Below, piece by piece: positions 8,826 to 16,335 of a stretch of 64,000 nt of DNA; the stretch's first letter is position 1; each line of letters begins with the position of its first letter. The notes beneath the pieces are model-generated. The model did no database searches. It worked only from the letters and a program-made list of their open reading frames with translations, and had not been told where the DNA came from. The translations under genes were made by a program, and so were the position numbers. Source of the DNA: an uncultured Bacteroidota bacterium (GTDB taxonomy: Bacteria > Bacteroidota > Bacteroidia > B-17B0 > Aurantibacillaceae); NCBI GenBank assembly GCA_937873155.1, contig CALMVZ010000018.1, forward strand, positions 26,110-90,109. The letters run 5' to 3'.

Positions 8826-9044
8826 ATGTCAGAAGAAACAAAAAATAAAAACGGCTTTATGATCCGTGCTTACACAAAAAAGGAATTGCGCCAGTTGTAT
8901 GGTCTTCCAAATTCCACTTTTAAAAGATGGTTACTTCCTCTGCGCAGCATGCTGAAAGCGCAGAGGAACAACTGGCTCACGGCAGCAGAAGTTGAACTCT
9001 TTGTAAAGGAATACGGATATCCCGGTGAAAAAACATTCAGCTAA
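8826..9044 (+). CDS. Small DNA-binding-like protein, AYTKKELRQLYG type
   Basis: 72 aa with AYTKKELRQLYGLPNSTFKR then WLLPLR, the same motif as the protein at 7285 and element 2's 44062 and 45175. The pattern resembles short excisionase/DUF4248-type helix-turn-helix proteins. Its stop lies inside the start of the next repeat array (9041 on), which precedes the virion operon. It is therefore a good candidate for the activator of that operon; this is inference. Confidence 0.6.
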   Translation: MSEETKNKNGFMIRAYTKKELRQLYGLPNSTFKRWLLPLRSMLKAQRNNWLTAAEVELFVKEYGYPGEKTFS

Positions 9045-9100
9045 TAAAGTTCAATAAGAACCAAAAAGAACCAATAAGGCTCAATAAGGTTTAAAACAGG
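9041..9100 (+). repeat. 10-bp phased array before the virion operon, element 1
   Basis: Six consecutive 10-bp units with consensus TCAATAAGGT: ctaataaagt, tcaataagaa, ccaaaaagaa, ccaataaggc, tcaataaggt, ttaaaacagg. The same family appears as two units at 8031-8050. The array starts about 80 bp before the promoter TTTG at 9127-9130, matching the 78-79 bp geometry of the CAATnnCTAC arrays in element 2. Confidence 0.8.
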
Positions 9101-9116
9101 AATGCACGTCAAACCC

Positions 9117-9131
9117 TTGCCACACCTTTGT
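9117..9131 (+). promoter_or_regulatory. Virion-operon promoter, element 1
   Basis: TCAAACCCTTG followed by seven bases and TTTGT (TTG 9117-9119, TTTGT 9127-9131). The flank from TCAAACCC to CCG is almost identical in element 2 (45462-45490), while surrounding bases differ, which marks it as functional. Transcription would start a few bases downstream, leaving a leader of about 40 bases ending in an unusually strong GGAGG Shine-Dalgarno at 9166-9171 for a Bacteroidota host. Confidence 0.55.
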
Positions 9132-9175
9132 TCCGTGATTAAGAACAAAAACTAAAAAAACAAAAAGGAGGTAAC

Positions 9176-9361
9176 ATGAAAGAAAATCAAACAAGCACAG
9201 ACAGCACAAGCAATATGTTTCTCACCGGAACAATTCTGCTTGCCAACCTGGACTACTCAGGTCTTGCCGATTATGCGCTTAAAGCACTTGTAGGCGGAGT
9301 GATATGGATGTCATTCAAAGTAGCGGGAGATTATATCAGTGAACGATTAAAAAGAAAGTAA
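9176..9361 (+). CDS. Small membrane protein, first gene of the virion operon
   Basis: 61 aa. Hydrophobic segments NMFLTGTILLANLDY and YALKALVGGVIWMSFKVA are followed by a basic tail (SERLKRK). Preceded by a perfect GGAGGT ribosome site. Nearly identical at the protein level to element 2's 46100-46282, one of the best conserved pairs. The stop overlaps the next start by one base. A virion membrane protein is a reasonable guess; nothing enzymatic is visible. Confidence 0.65.
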   Translation: MKENQTSTDSTSNMFLTGTILLANLDYSGLADYALKALVGGVIWMSFKVAGDYISERLKRK

Positions 9362-9852
9362 TGGAGACTTGGAAAAAAATAGCAGTAGGAACAGTAGTGG
9401 GCGGTGCGCTCATTGGCGGGACGGTGTATGTGGTGCGCCTGAACAAGATGAACGCAGAACTGGAAACTGTACCGATGGCAAAAATACACAAGCTTGATCT
9501 TTCAGGGTTAACAATCAGAGTTGACGTGCAGTTAAAAAATCCGACACGCACTCCATTTAAAATCAAGTTCCCTTTTATCAAGCTCGTGTACAAAGGCACA
9601 ACGGTTGGCTCTTCTCAGGTAATAGACAAAGACATCAGCATCCCCGCTTTCGGTGAGGCAGTGGTTGAACAAATGATGATACGAGTTCCGCTGATGAATA
9701 TTTTTTCTCTGTCGGGTAGTTTGTTAAGAGCCATACAAAACAAAGAGCCGGTTAAGATTGATGTCAAGACACTCACAACAATTGATTTGGGATGGAAAAA
9801 AGTTCCTTACACAAAAACAGATACACTAACACTTAGTCAGCCTAAAGCATAA
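9361..9852 (+). CDS. Membrane-anchored LEA type 2-like protein
   Basis: 163 aa. An N-terminal membrane helix (IAVGTVVGGALIGGTVYVV, residues 6-24) precedes a beta-rich domain with LSGLTIRVDVQLKNPTRTPF, the pattern of LEA type 2/WHy domains (hydrophobic strand, xVxLxNPxxxP). Such domains form seven-strand beta sandwiches. Homologue in element 2 at 46284-46835. The gene shares one base with the next start. Probably a structural or membrane-associated component. Confidence 0.6.
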   Translation: METWKKIAVGTVVGGALIGGTVYVVRLNKMNAELETVPMAKIHKLDLSGLTIRVDVQLKNPTRTPFKIKFPFIKLVYKGTTVGSSQVIDKDISIPAFGEAVVEQMMIRVPLMNIFSLSGSLLRAIQNKEPVKIDVKTLTTIDLGWKKVPYTKTDTLTLSQPKA

Positions 9853-11666
9853 TGGAACGCAGAGAAGAAGTAAAAATAAAAAGCGGTGCAGAGTTCGATC
9901 ATCTTTTCCCAAAGGCAATGCTGATGACCATTACCAAAAAGAAAGGAGCAACAGTTTCTGATACAATTCGCTTCATTCCGCAGGTAGTAAGAGAAACGCT
10001 TTTTCATACTGATAAAATTGCAAAGCAGTTAAAGCGAAACACAGTGTACGAAACCTGCAAAGCGATATGGCATTTTGTTTACGACCACATTGCTTACCGC
10101 AAAGATGAAGATGGAAAGGAACAAATCAGAAGTCCGGCAAGAGCATGGCACGACAGGAAATACGGAGTGGATTGCGATTGTTACACGGTGTTTATCAGCA
10201 GTATCCTGAGCAATTTAAAAATCAGACACATCCTGCGAATCACCAAATACAAAGAGGATCACTTTCAGCACATCTACCCGATTGTTCCTTTAGGCGATGG
10301 CAGCTATATCACCATCGATTGTGTAGTGAGACATTTTGATTACGAAGAACCCTACAGCGAAAAAAAAGACACAAAAATGGACTTAGAATATTTAAACGGA
10401 GTCAACGACTCCTCAAACAAAAACATCGATGCTGTTGAACTGATCGGAATATATGATGACCGTGAAGCGATGGCAGAACTCGGCAGGCTTTTCAAAAAGA
10501 AAGCCGGAGGTGGCGCACCAAAACAAAAAAGCGGAGGCTTCAAACAAGTCTTCAAAAAAGGAGCAATAAAAGAAGCCTATAAAAAAGGCGGTATCAAAGC
10601 GGTGGCAAAAATGGGATTGCACATCACCAACCGTTTAAACCCTGCAACAGTGCTTATCCGGAACGGAATTTTAATCGCTCTTAAAACAAACATGTTCAAG
10701 ATAGCTCAACGTCTGCGCTATGCATACCTGAGTGATGATGAAGCCCGCAAGCGTGGCATTGACATGGCAAAGTTTGCAAGACTGAAACAGGTTAAAGACA
10801 AACTGCAAGGCATCTTCTACGGTGCAGGTGGTATCCCTGAAAACTTCCAAAAGGCTATCCTTACCGGAAGAGGTAATCGTGACAAACAAGTAAGCGGACT
10901 CGGATATGTTGCCGATGACATGAGCGGGCTTGACAAATATTCTTCAACAGAAGAGTTGTTAGGTAGCGATATCTATAAAAGCGAAGCCTTGGATCAGTTA
11001 AACGGACTTGGTGAACCCTACTCGGCAGCAGCATCCGTAACAGCAGCAACCACAATCCTTACAGCGATTGCGGGATTATTAAAAGGAATCGGAAACATCC
11101 TTCCTAAAAAAGACAAAGGAGCAAAAGACTTTGAAGAAGGTGGTGGCGAAGGTGGTTCAGTCGAATCAGGCGGCGGTGGAGAAAGCGGTGGAGAAACTTC
11201 TACCTCTTCATCAGGAGAAAGTGGTGGATCTGCGGATATGAATTTCGACAGCGGAAGTTCAAACAGCAGTAAACCGATGGTTACCACGAAAACAAGTGCG
11301 CCTTCACAAAACGAAGATAGTGGTGGCGGTGGAGACAGCGGTGGCGGAGATACAGGAGGAGACAGTTCCGGTGATTCAGGAAGCGCAAATAAATCTTCAA
11401 ACAGAGAAGCTTCATCAGGAGGTGATACTTCAAAGCCTGAAGGATTCTGGGACAAGAATAAGAAATGGATCAAGCCAGTAGGCATCGGAGTTGGCGCATT
11501 AGGCTTGATATACGCAGGATACCGAATGGTCACCGGAAGTAAAAAAGAAACGGCGAAACCCGCACTTTCAGGAATTCCAAAGAGCAAGAAGCAAAAGAAG
11601 AAAGGAGGTAAAAAGGCAGCGGTAAAGAGTAAAAAACAAAAGAAGCAGGCAGTTGAATTGCTTTAA
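9852..11666 (+). CDS. Transglutaminase-fold cysteine enzyme with Gly/Ser-rich linker and C-terminal TM
   Basis: 604 aa. Residues about 65-165 fit a transglutaminase-like fold with a visible Cys-His-Asp triad: C110 (VDCDCYTVF), H140 (HFQHIYPIV), D156 (YITIDCVV). A basic helical middle (NRLNPATVLIRNG at 260-272) follows. Then comes a Gly/Ser/Glu-rich stretch (about 425-540), a membrane helix (KPVGIGVGALGLIYAGY) and a Lys-rich tail. Junctions carry VSGLG (347-351), LNGLG (383-387) and LSGIPK, which resemble protease sites. It could be a maturation protease, a protein cross-linker or a wall peptidase. Element 2 copy: 46839. Confidence 0.7.
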   Translation: MERREEVKIKSGAEFDHLFPKAMLMTITKKKGATVSDTIRFIPQVVRETLFHTDKIAKQLKRNTVYETCKAIWHFVYDHIAYRKDEDGKEQIRSPARAWHDRKYGVDCDCYTVFISSILSNLKIRHILRITKYKEDHFQHIYPIVPLGDGSYITIDCVVRHFDYEEPYSEKKDTKMDLEYLNGVNDSSNKNIDAVELIGIYDDREAMAELGRLFKKKAGGGAPKQKSGGFKQVFKKGAIKEAYKKGGIKAVAKMGLHITNRLNPATVLIRNGILIALKTNMFKIAQRLRYAYLSDDEARKRGIDMAKFARLKQVKDKLQGIFYGAGGIPENFQKAILTGRGNRDKQVSGLGYVADDMSGLDKYSSTEELLGSDIYKSEALDQLNGLGEPYSAAASVTAATTILTAIAGLLKGIGNILPKKDKGAKDFEEGGGEGGSVESGGGGESGGETSTSSSGESGGSADMNFDSGSSNSSKPMVTTKTSAPSQNEDSGGGGDSGGGDTGGDSSGDSGSANKSSNREASSGGDTSKPEGFWDKNKKWIKPVGIGVGALGLIYAGYRMVTGSKKETAKPALSGIPKSKKQKKKGGKKAAVKSKKQKKQAVELL

Positions 11667-11693
11667 TAAAACAACAAAGAAAAAATCAAAAAC

Positions 11694-12320
11694 ATGAAGA
11701 AGAAAAATTCATACGAGAAAAAAGCGCAGAAAAAACAACTCCTTGAAGGAGTCGCTGCGGAGCATGCCAAAGGCGATATCAAAAAGACCGCACTGGAAAC
11801 AGGTCGTGATATTTTGATCGGTGCAGTTGGCGGTGGCTTGGCAGGTGCGGTACTCGGACGTTCTTCCTTCTTGGTGGGAATTGCTGTAACAGGTGTTGGT
11901 CATTACATGGGCAGTAATGGAGCAGCAGCTTTCGGTGTGGGCATGATGGCTTCGGGCGGTTATCAGGCAGTTGCCGGGGCAATGAACGGAACAGAAAAAG
12001 AAGGCTTCGAAGGCGTGAAAGAACGCATGGCAGCTTTCAAAGAAGAGTTCAAACGAAAACTGTTCCTTGACAAAATCATCAAGAGTAAAAAGAAAGAAGA
12101 AGATAAATCCGAAGAAGGCACAAATGGTATGGGCGAAGTTCAATACTTCACTTATCCCAACGGCAAAGAACTGGAAGGCGCAGCCGATCACTTGAATGTG
12201 TTAGACCGCATCGAAAAACAGGTGGAAGAATCAGCCAAAAAATTTGAAGCCAAACAATCTGTTTCAGGCGGATTGGAAGGAGAAATGGGAATGCTGGACA
12301 TCAGTGAACAGAATTTCTAA
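11694..12320 (+). CDS. Glycine-zipper membrane protein
   Basis: 208 aa. Basic N-terminus, then a Gly/Ala-rich hydrophobic block of about 55 residues (ILIGAVGGGLAGAVLG, FLVGIAVTGVGHYMG, AFGVGMMASGGYQAV) that could form two or three close-packed helices. A charged helical tail follows, containing TNGMGEVQYF. Homologue in element 2 at 48757-49437 keeps the same block and TNGVGEVQYF. Likely a virion membrane component placed just before the capsid candidate. No enzymatic motif. Confidence 0.6.
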   Translation: MKKKNSYEKKAQKKQLLEGVAAEHAKGDIKKTALETGRDILIGAVGGGLAGAVLGRSSFLVGIAVTGVGHYMGSNGAAAFGVGMMASGGYQAVAGAMNGTEKEGFEGVKERMAAFKEEFKRKLFLDKIIKSKKKEEDKSEEGTNGMGEVQYFTYPNGKELEGAADHLNVLDRIEKQVEESAKKFEAKQSVSGGLEGEMGMLDISEQNF

Positions 12321-12381
12321 ACCTGAAAAACATCATCATCACAAAAAAGAAAATAATTAATAACCATAAAAACGAAACATT

Positions 12382-13101
12382 ATGTTAGGCGTATTAGACG
12401 GAGTAGAAGAATACAACAATGCAGGAGCCTTATTAGGTTTGGATGCAGTTGACAATGAAGAATTGCTTGGCGCATTAAGACGCATGAATCCAATTCAGCG
12501 CATGCGTACCATCAACAAACTGGCAAGCGGTGTTCCTGCAAGCAAAGGATCACGTGCCGAAATGGAAAAACATTTTAATGAGTTGCCACAGCACATTAAA
12601 GATGGTTTGTTAAAAGGCGAGTTGCGTTTGGCTGATACTGTAATCTACAGCATCAAAGCGGTGAACTCAAAAACCATCAAGATGTTTGAAACACAGGATG
12701 ACAAAGAGGTTGGCTTGCGTAACATCAGCAATGCGAAATTGCCAAAGAACCAAGCCTTGCTTGTAAGCGGAATCTTTTTGCTTGCCGGAATTCCTGCCGA
12801 AGTAAACAAGGATAAAATCATCGGAGCGAAATACGATGGCATTGAAGATTTCGCTGCTTTATCAAACGGAGAGTTCTCTTTGAAAAGCAACAAAAAAATC
12901 ATCATGCCGGAAACCGTGAACACCATTTTTAAAACCAAAACAATGAACACTGTTCCTGTTGGGTATTATAAACTGGCAAATCCACGAATGATCCACGATG
13001 ACATCCTGATTGAAGCAACCATCGACTTGGGTTCAATGGAGGGCTTAGACCCGAAAACCCATGTGTATGTTGGATTGCATGGCACTATCACTACTCCATA
13101 A
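12382..13101 (+). CDS. Candidate major capsid protein, 239 aa
   Basis: The best conserved structural protein and exactly 239 aa in both elements. A helical N-terminal third (LLGALRRMNPIQRM, MEKHFNELPQHIKDGL) is followed by a beta-rich remainder with regular strand/turn patterns: NAKLPKNQALLVSGIFLL, GYYKLANPRMIHDDIL, and the end VYVGLHGTITTP. Its own leader and a stable hairpin right after the stop suggest tuned expression, as for an abundant product. A jelly-roll fold is an inference from the beta pattern; I have no sequence match. The N-terminus LDGVEEYNNAG could be a processing site. Confidence 0.5.
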   Translation: MLGVLDGVEEYNNAGALLGLDAVDNEELLGALRRMNPIQRMRTINKLASGVPASKGSRAEMEKHFNELPQHIKDGLLKGELRLADTVIYSIKAVNSKTIKMFETQDDKEVGLRNISNAKLPKNQALLVSGIFLLAGIPAEVNKDKIIGAKYDGIEDFAALSNGEFSLKSNKKIIMPETVNTIFKTKTMNTVPVGYYKLANPRMIHDDILIEATIDLGSMEGLDPKTHVYVGLHGTITTP

Positions 13102-13109
13102 CCGGAGTA

Positions 13110-13160
13110 CTGAGTCCGAAGTTACGCAGCCACATGTGCTGCGTAACTCGGAGGACTCAG
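13110..13160 (+). promoter_or_regulatory. Long hairpin immediately after the capsid candidate, element 1
   Basis: CTGAGTCC (13110-13117) pairs with GGACTCAG (13153-13160). Inside it AGTTACGCAGC pairs with GCTGCGTAACT (13138-13148). There is no T-run, so it is more likely an mRNA stabiliser, processing site or attenuator than a terminator. A smaller AGTGTC/GACACT hairpin follows at about 13167. Element 2 has an unrelated hairpin in the same place (50287-50326). Confidence 0.7.
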
Positions 13161-13214
13161 GGCATCAGTGTCAGGGACACTTCCAATTATTAAAAACAAT
13201 AAAAACAAAAAGAG

Positions 13215-13601
13215 ATGTTAAAACCAGTAAAGAAACGCTTTGACCTTCAGGTGACCGATGCAAACAAGACGGTAAGCAAAACTTACGAGCTTGATAAAAA
13301 TATCAAGGCGGTAAAAGGTGTACTGATTACATCGGATAAGGATGACCTGCTTTATTTCAGGGGAACACAAAAGATTGAGATCAACAAAGAAGAGTTCTTC
13401 CCTGATAATTACGAAAGCAAACTGCTTATGTCCGGAATCAATGTAGCTCCAAAACAACGCTACTATGATTTAGGAAATGTAGCACCGGGAAATGGTTTGG
13501 TAAAACTCACCTTTACCGATGCCGATGATTTGAGAACGCCCTTTGCTCCTTACCGTGTGTCCTTATACCTGGACTGTGAAATGGAGGATGAATTATCATG
13601 A
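13215..13601 (+). CDS. Beta-rich structural protein, 128 aa
   Basis: Alternating hydrophobic/polar strands with conserved FDLQVTDANKTVSKTYELD, LYFRGTQKIEINKEE and a C-terminal YRVSLYLDCE. Counterpart at 50358-50738 in element 2 shares the layout (FDVQVTAAGQTVKKTFELD). It directly follows the capsid candidate and its hairpin and overlaps the next gene by 4 bp. A second capsid or vertex protein of a single-jelly-roll kind would fit; this is inference from composition and position. Confidence 0.55.
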   Translation: MLKPVKKRFDLQVTDANKTVSKTYELDKNIKAVKGVLITSDKDDLLYFRGTQKIEINKEEFFPDNYESKLLMSGINVAPKQRYYDLGNVAPGNGLVKLTFTDADDLRTPFAPYRVSLYLDCEMEDELS

Positions 13602-13825
13602 AAGAGCAGGTCTTAATAACACAGTTACGCATTACCAAAGCCGGACAGGTGAAGCACTTTCAGGTAAAGCTTCCGAAAAATGCCAAACGCATCATCGGAA
13701 TTGAAGTTGGAGGTCGTTTGATAAAAACACCTAAAACGGATGGAACGAACGGAACAGGCGGAACAATTGGAACAGATGGAACAGTCATCGGTGTAACACC
13801 AAAAGAACAAATAGCAAAGCAATAA
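13598..13825 (+). CDS. Short structural protein with Gly/Thr collagen-like tail
   Basis: 75 aa. The N-terminal 45 residues (LRITKAGQVKHFQVKLPKNA, KRIIGIEVGGRL) match the start of element 2's 209-aa protein at 50775. The tail is a low-complexity run of Gly-x-Thr type triplets (TDGTNGTGGTIGTDGT). In element 2 this part and the next gene form one polypeptide. Here a stop and a new start 8 bp later split it. Not an obvious frameshift, since both halves have clean ends. Confidence 0.55.
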   Translation: MKEQVLITQLRITKAGQVKHFQVKLPKNAKRIIGIEVGGRLIKTPKTDGTNGTGGTIGTDGTVIGVTPKEQIAKQ

Positions 13826-13832
13826 CAAAACC

Positions 13833-14177
13833 ATGCGAGCAGAAATTTTAAAATCACTGATTCCTTTTAAGCGCAATACACTCATCGGAGAACTGAAACT
13901 GCAAAGTTGTGAAGAGGCAAATATCTTTTATTCCACCCATCTGCAAACAGATGAGAACCTTGGTGCAGGAGATTTTTCGCAGAACCGCAACTGGAAAGCA
14001 AGCGCATTTACGCATCAAAGTAAAAGCGAAGAGGATATTGTCGTAGTTGATGGAGAAAGTACCATCATTCAGGGAATTTACAAAGACCGTATTGGTGAGA
14101 TGAACAAAGGAGATTTTGAATACATCGTCAATGTCTATGTGTGGATTGAAATTGAAGAAGAAGGAGGTAAATCATGA
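13833..14177 (+). CDS. Structural protein matching the C-terminal half of element 2's 209-aa protein
   Basis: 114 aa, beta-rich. GELKLQSCEEANIFYSTHLQ and the final STIIQGIYKDRIG / YIVNVYVWIEIE segments align with GKLKLKSMERTYIFYEEWLH and TTIVNGIYEDTIG / YTVKVFVWVETE in element 2. Starts 8 bp after the previous stop and ends in an ATGA overlap with the next gene; a GGAGGT ribosome site for that gene lies in its last codons. Likely a minor capsid or spike component. Confidence 0.55.
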   Translation: MRAEILKSLIPFKRNTLIGELKLQSCEEANIFYSTHLQTDENLGAGDFSQNRNWKASAFTHQSKSEEDIVVVDGESTIIQGIYKDRIGEMNKGDFEYIVNVYVWIEIEEEGGKS

Positions 14178-14524
14178 ACATAGCATTAGCATTGGAATAC
14201 ATCCCCCGCAGAATGGATGAACTGGGATTTGGAAAAAATTATTACATCCGCTTTCGCCACTTGGTGTTACAGCCAAACGAGCATGTGGATATTGAAGCCT
14301 ACAACCAGTTTTACATCATGGTGGATGAACCCTCAAACATCAACATCACTTCCGAGTTCGGAATCTTTGATTTGAGTGTAGACAGAACTAATGAGCAGTT
14401 GTACGAACATCAGGGATATATCAGTATTCAGAACTACTCATCATCCGTAAATCATGTTCGCTTTATTCAGGTAATACCAAAACACATCGCATTAAAACAA
14501 TTGAAAAATGGCAAAGATAATTGA
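14174..14524 (+). CDS. Beta-rich structural protein, 116 aa
   Basis: Conserved with element 2's 108-aa protein (51406-51732): FRHLVLQPNEHVDIEAYNQF and the end of the protein, SIQNYSSSVNHVRFIQVIP, are matched closely there. Consistent with a small beta sandwich of the capsid or spike group. Preceded by GGAGGTAAATC as ribosome site and overlapping both neighbours, so tightly coupled. Family not recognised. Confidence 0.55.
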   Translation: MNIALALEYIPRRMDELGFGKNYYIRFRHLVLQPNEHVDIEAYNQFYIMVDEPSNINITSEFGIFDLSVDRTNEQLYEHQGYISIQNYSSSVNHVRFIQVIPKHIALKQLKNGKDN

Positions 14525-15338
14525 AGCATATAACCCGCAAAAAATAGAGATCATCAAGCGTATGCTTGAGAAACAATCCTCCAAAGGAAGTCCGCTTGCT
14601 TACGAGGTATTTGTAGACAATTTTAAAGTAGTGATGAAAACAACTGATTTATCAGAGTTCGACAGCTACGAAGATGTAATGACCAACGATACAAAATACA
14701 TCCGAATCAATGTTTACAACTCTCCTGCGGAAACCATCAGCCACACCAAATATGTGTTTGAAGTAGAAGAAAGAAAACCACAGGTACAGCAGGCATTGGG
14801 TGAAGTAACCGACATCAATGCTAAAATAAAAGAATCAATTGCTGTGGAACGTGAGCGATGGGACAGAGATCAGTTAATGAAAGAACTGGATCGCACCAAA
14901 CTGGAATTACAGGAAGCCGAAGAGTACATTGATGAATTGACCGACAAACTGGAGAAGGTAAAACAAAAACCTAATCACTTCGGGAAACTGGATTTAGGTT
15001 CATTAGCAGGCTCTGCGATTGAAGGCGTGATGCGCAGAAACCCACAATGGTTAACCAAAGTTCCCGGACTGGAAGGTTTGGCGGGAGTAATAGTCGATGA
15101 AAACACCAATGGAAAACGCATCGATGCTCCGGCAGAAGAAACGGAAGTTACAGTGACCAAAGCAAACTCTACTCCTGCATTAACAGAAGAGGAAAAATCT
15201 TATCTCGCTTTTGGAAAAGAGGTGGCGGAAAATTTTGAAGATGAAGAAATATCGGTGTTAATGAAAATCATACACCAGTTAAGTAAAGATACTTCACAGC
15301 TCAAAACCGTTGCAGAACTGCTGAACGTTCCGGCTTAA
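14508..15338 (+). CDS. Coiled-coil structural protein, 276 aa
   Basis: N-terminal beta/helix domain (about 1-90), then a long heptad-rich coiled coil (WDRDQLMKELDRTKLELQEA, ITDKLEKVK-like register, about 115-160). It continues with KPNHFGKLDLGSLAGSAIEG and a helical C-terminal domain ending in TSQLKTVAELLNVPA. Element 2's 290-aa counterpart keeps every block, including LSGIGDMEQ before the coiled coil. Possibly a fibre, spike or scaffold. It overlaps the previous gene by 17 bp. Confidence 0.55.
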   Translation: MAKIIEAYNPQKIEIIKRMLEKQSSKGSPLAYEVFVDNFKVVMKTTDLSEFDSYEDVMTNDTKYIRINVYNSPAETISHTKYVFEVEERKPQVQQALGEVTDINAKIKESIAVERERWDRDQLMKELDRTKLELQEAEEYIDELTDKLEKVKQKPNHFGKLDLGSLAGSAIEGVMRRNPQWLTKVPGLEGLAGVIVDENTNGKRIDAPAEETEVTVTKANSTPALTEEEKSYLAFGKEVAENFEDEEISVLMKIIHQLSKDTSQLKTVAELLNVPA

Positions 15339-15424
15339 ACAATCAATTTTTAAATCATGACAGTACAAAATCATTCCGCAAAAATGCGGGATCAGGGAAG
15401 CACTGTCTCAAAACGAAAAAACAA

Positions 15425-15610
15425 ATGGCAAAATTCTCATTCACCATGACCATCGAAGCTTCTTCAGAGCAGGAAGCAGAGAAAAAAGTTAAAGCACTCG
15501 GAGTGCTTGCTTCCAAACTGAAAACAGTTGAAGTGGAAAAACTCGCACACATTGTAAAAAACGATCCGGCAAAAACAGCATTGGCAAAAGCATACTTAGG
15601 ACTTCAATAA
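15425..15610 (+). CDS. Small conserved element protein, 61 aa
   Basis: Starts with a beta strand (KFSFTMTIEASSEQEAEKKV) followed by a helix and a hydrophobic C-terminus (AKAYLGLQ). Element 2's 60-aa version (52625) has the same layout (KFEFEITISAPTEQDAVSKM). The 86-bp gap before it holds a small CCGCA/TGCGG hairpin near 15375-15387. No known family; conserved position suggests a virion or assembly role. Confidence 0.55.
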   Translation: MAKFSFTMTIEASSEQEAEKKVKALGVLASKLKTVEVEKLAHIVKNDPAKTALAKAYLGLQ

Positions 15611-15611
15611 A

Positions 15612-16334
15612 ATGGAAACCGCAATCACTACATATCAACCACAACCAGTTCCGGTTCAGGCTGTGCAGCCCACACAGCAGGATAAGGAAACATGGACACT
15701 GAAGGAGAAAATCCTGTTCAGTTTACTTGGTGTGGTGGTGGTTGGAGGAACCATCTACATCGGCAGGAAAATCATTCTCGATAAAATCGCCAACAAAGAA
15801 GAGAACAAGAGTTTTGAAGATGGCACATCCGCCACTTCTGCTAAACAAATAAAAATGGCTTTTGAGAATGACGGATGGCCGGGAACAGATACAGAGAGTT
15901 TGCGAAGCACACTCCGTGAAATCCCAAGCAAAGAAGAGTTCGCCAAAGTCGTAAAGTCCTATCAGAAACTGTACAACGGCAATCTGATTAAAGACATGAG
16001 CGATGAGTTGCAATCCACCGAATACAATGAGATGCTGCAAATTCTCGCTGCCAAACCCGATAAAAAAGGACAAGCACCAAGCCCGATTGCATACACGGCA
16101 TGGGCAAAGCGAATGAAAGCAGCCTTTGATAAAGAGTACGGATTCTTTGGAGGCACAGATGCGGAAGCGATCATAGCGGTCTTTAATGAAATACCAACAC
16201 AGACAGCCTTTGTGAAAGTGGCTGTGGAATACAAACGATTGTACGGAACGAACATGCTTGAGGATATGAAAAGCGAGAGCGAGTTCGGACAGTATGATGA
16301 CTGGATGAAAATCATTACAGCAAAACGAAAATAA
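15612..16334 (+). CDS. Membrane protein with two annexin-like repeats
   Basis: 240 aa. A Pro/Gln-rich start leads to one membrane helix (ILFSLLGVVVVGGTIYIG, about 36-53). Two similar repeats of about 70 residues follow, each with Gly-Thr-Asp near residues 91 and 181, a Leu-rich helix, a tyrosine pair (KSYQKLYNGNL; VEYKRLYGTNM) and a closing helix. This is the annexin repeat pattern (GTD...L..L...Y...Y...L). Annexins bind phospholipid membranes. Element 2 has the same protein (52818). The assignment is by eye and would need a profile search. Confidence 0.55.
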   Translation: METAITTYQPQPVPVQAVQPTQQDKETWTLKEKILFSLLGVVVVGGTIYIGRKIILDKIANKEENKSFEDGTSATSAKQIKMAFENDGWPGTDTESLRSTLREIPSKEEFAKVVKSYQKLYNGNLIKDMSDELQSTEYNEMLQILAAKPDKKGQAPSPIAYTAWAKRMKAAFDKEYGFFGGTDAEAIIAVFNEIPTQTAFVKVAVEYKRLYGTNMLEDMKSESEFGQYDDWMKIITAKRK

Positions 16335-16335
16335 C

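Noticed and set aside
11018..11587. Antisense proline/serine-rich frame opposite the Gly/Ser linker
   Set aside because: It is the mirror of GC-rich Gly/Ser codons of the transglutaminase-fold gene and has no counterpart meaning; the same artefact occurs at 47936-48523.
15358..15450. 30-aa frame between the coiled-coil and 61-aa genes
   Set aside because: Not present in element 2 and overlaps the next gene in another frame; the stretch is better explained by a small hairpin leader.
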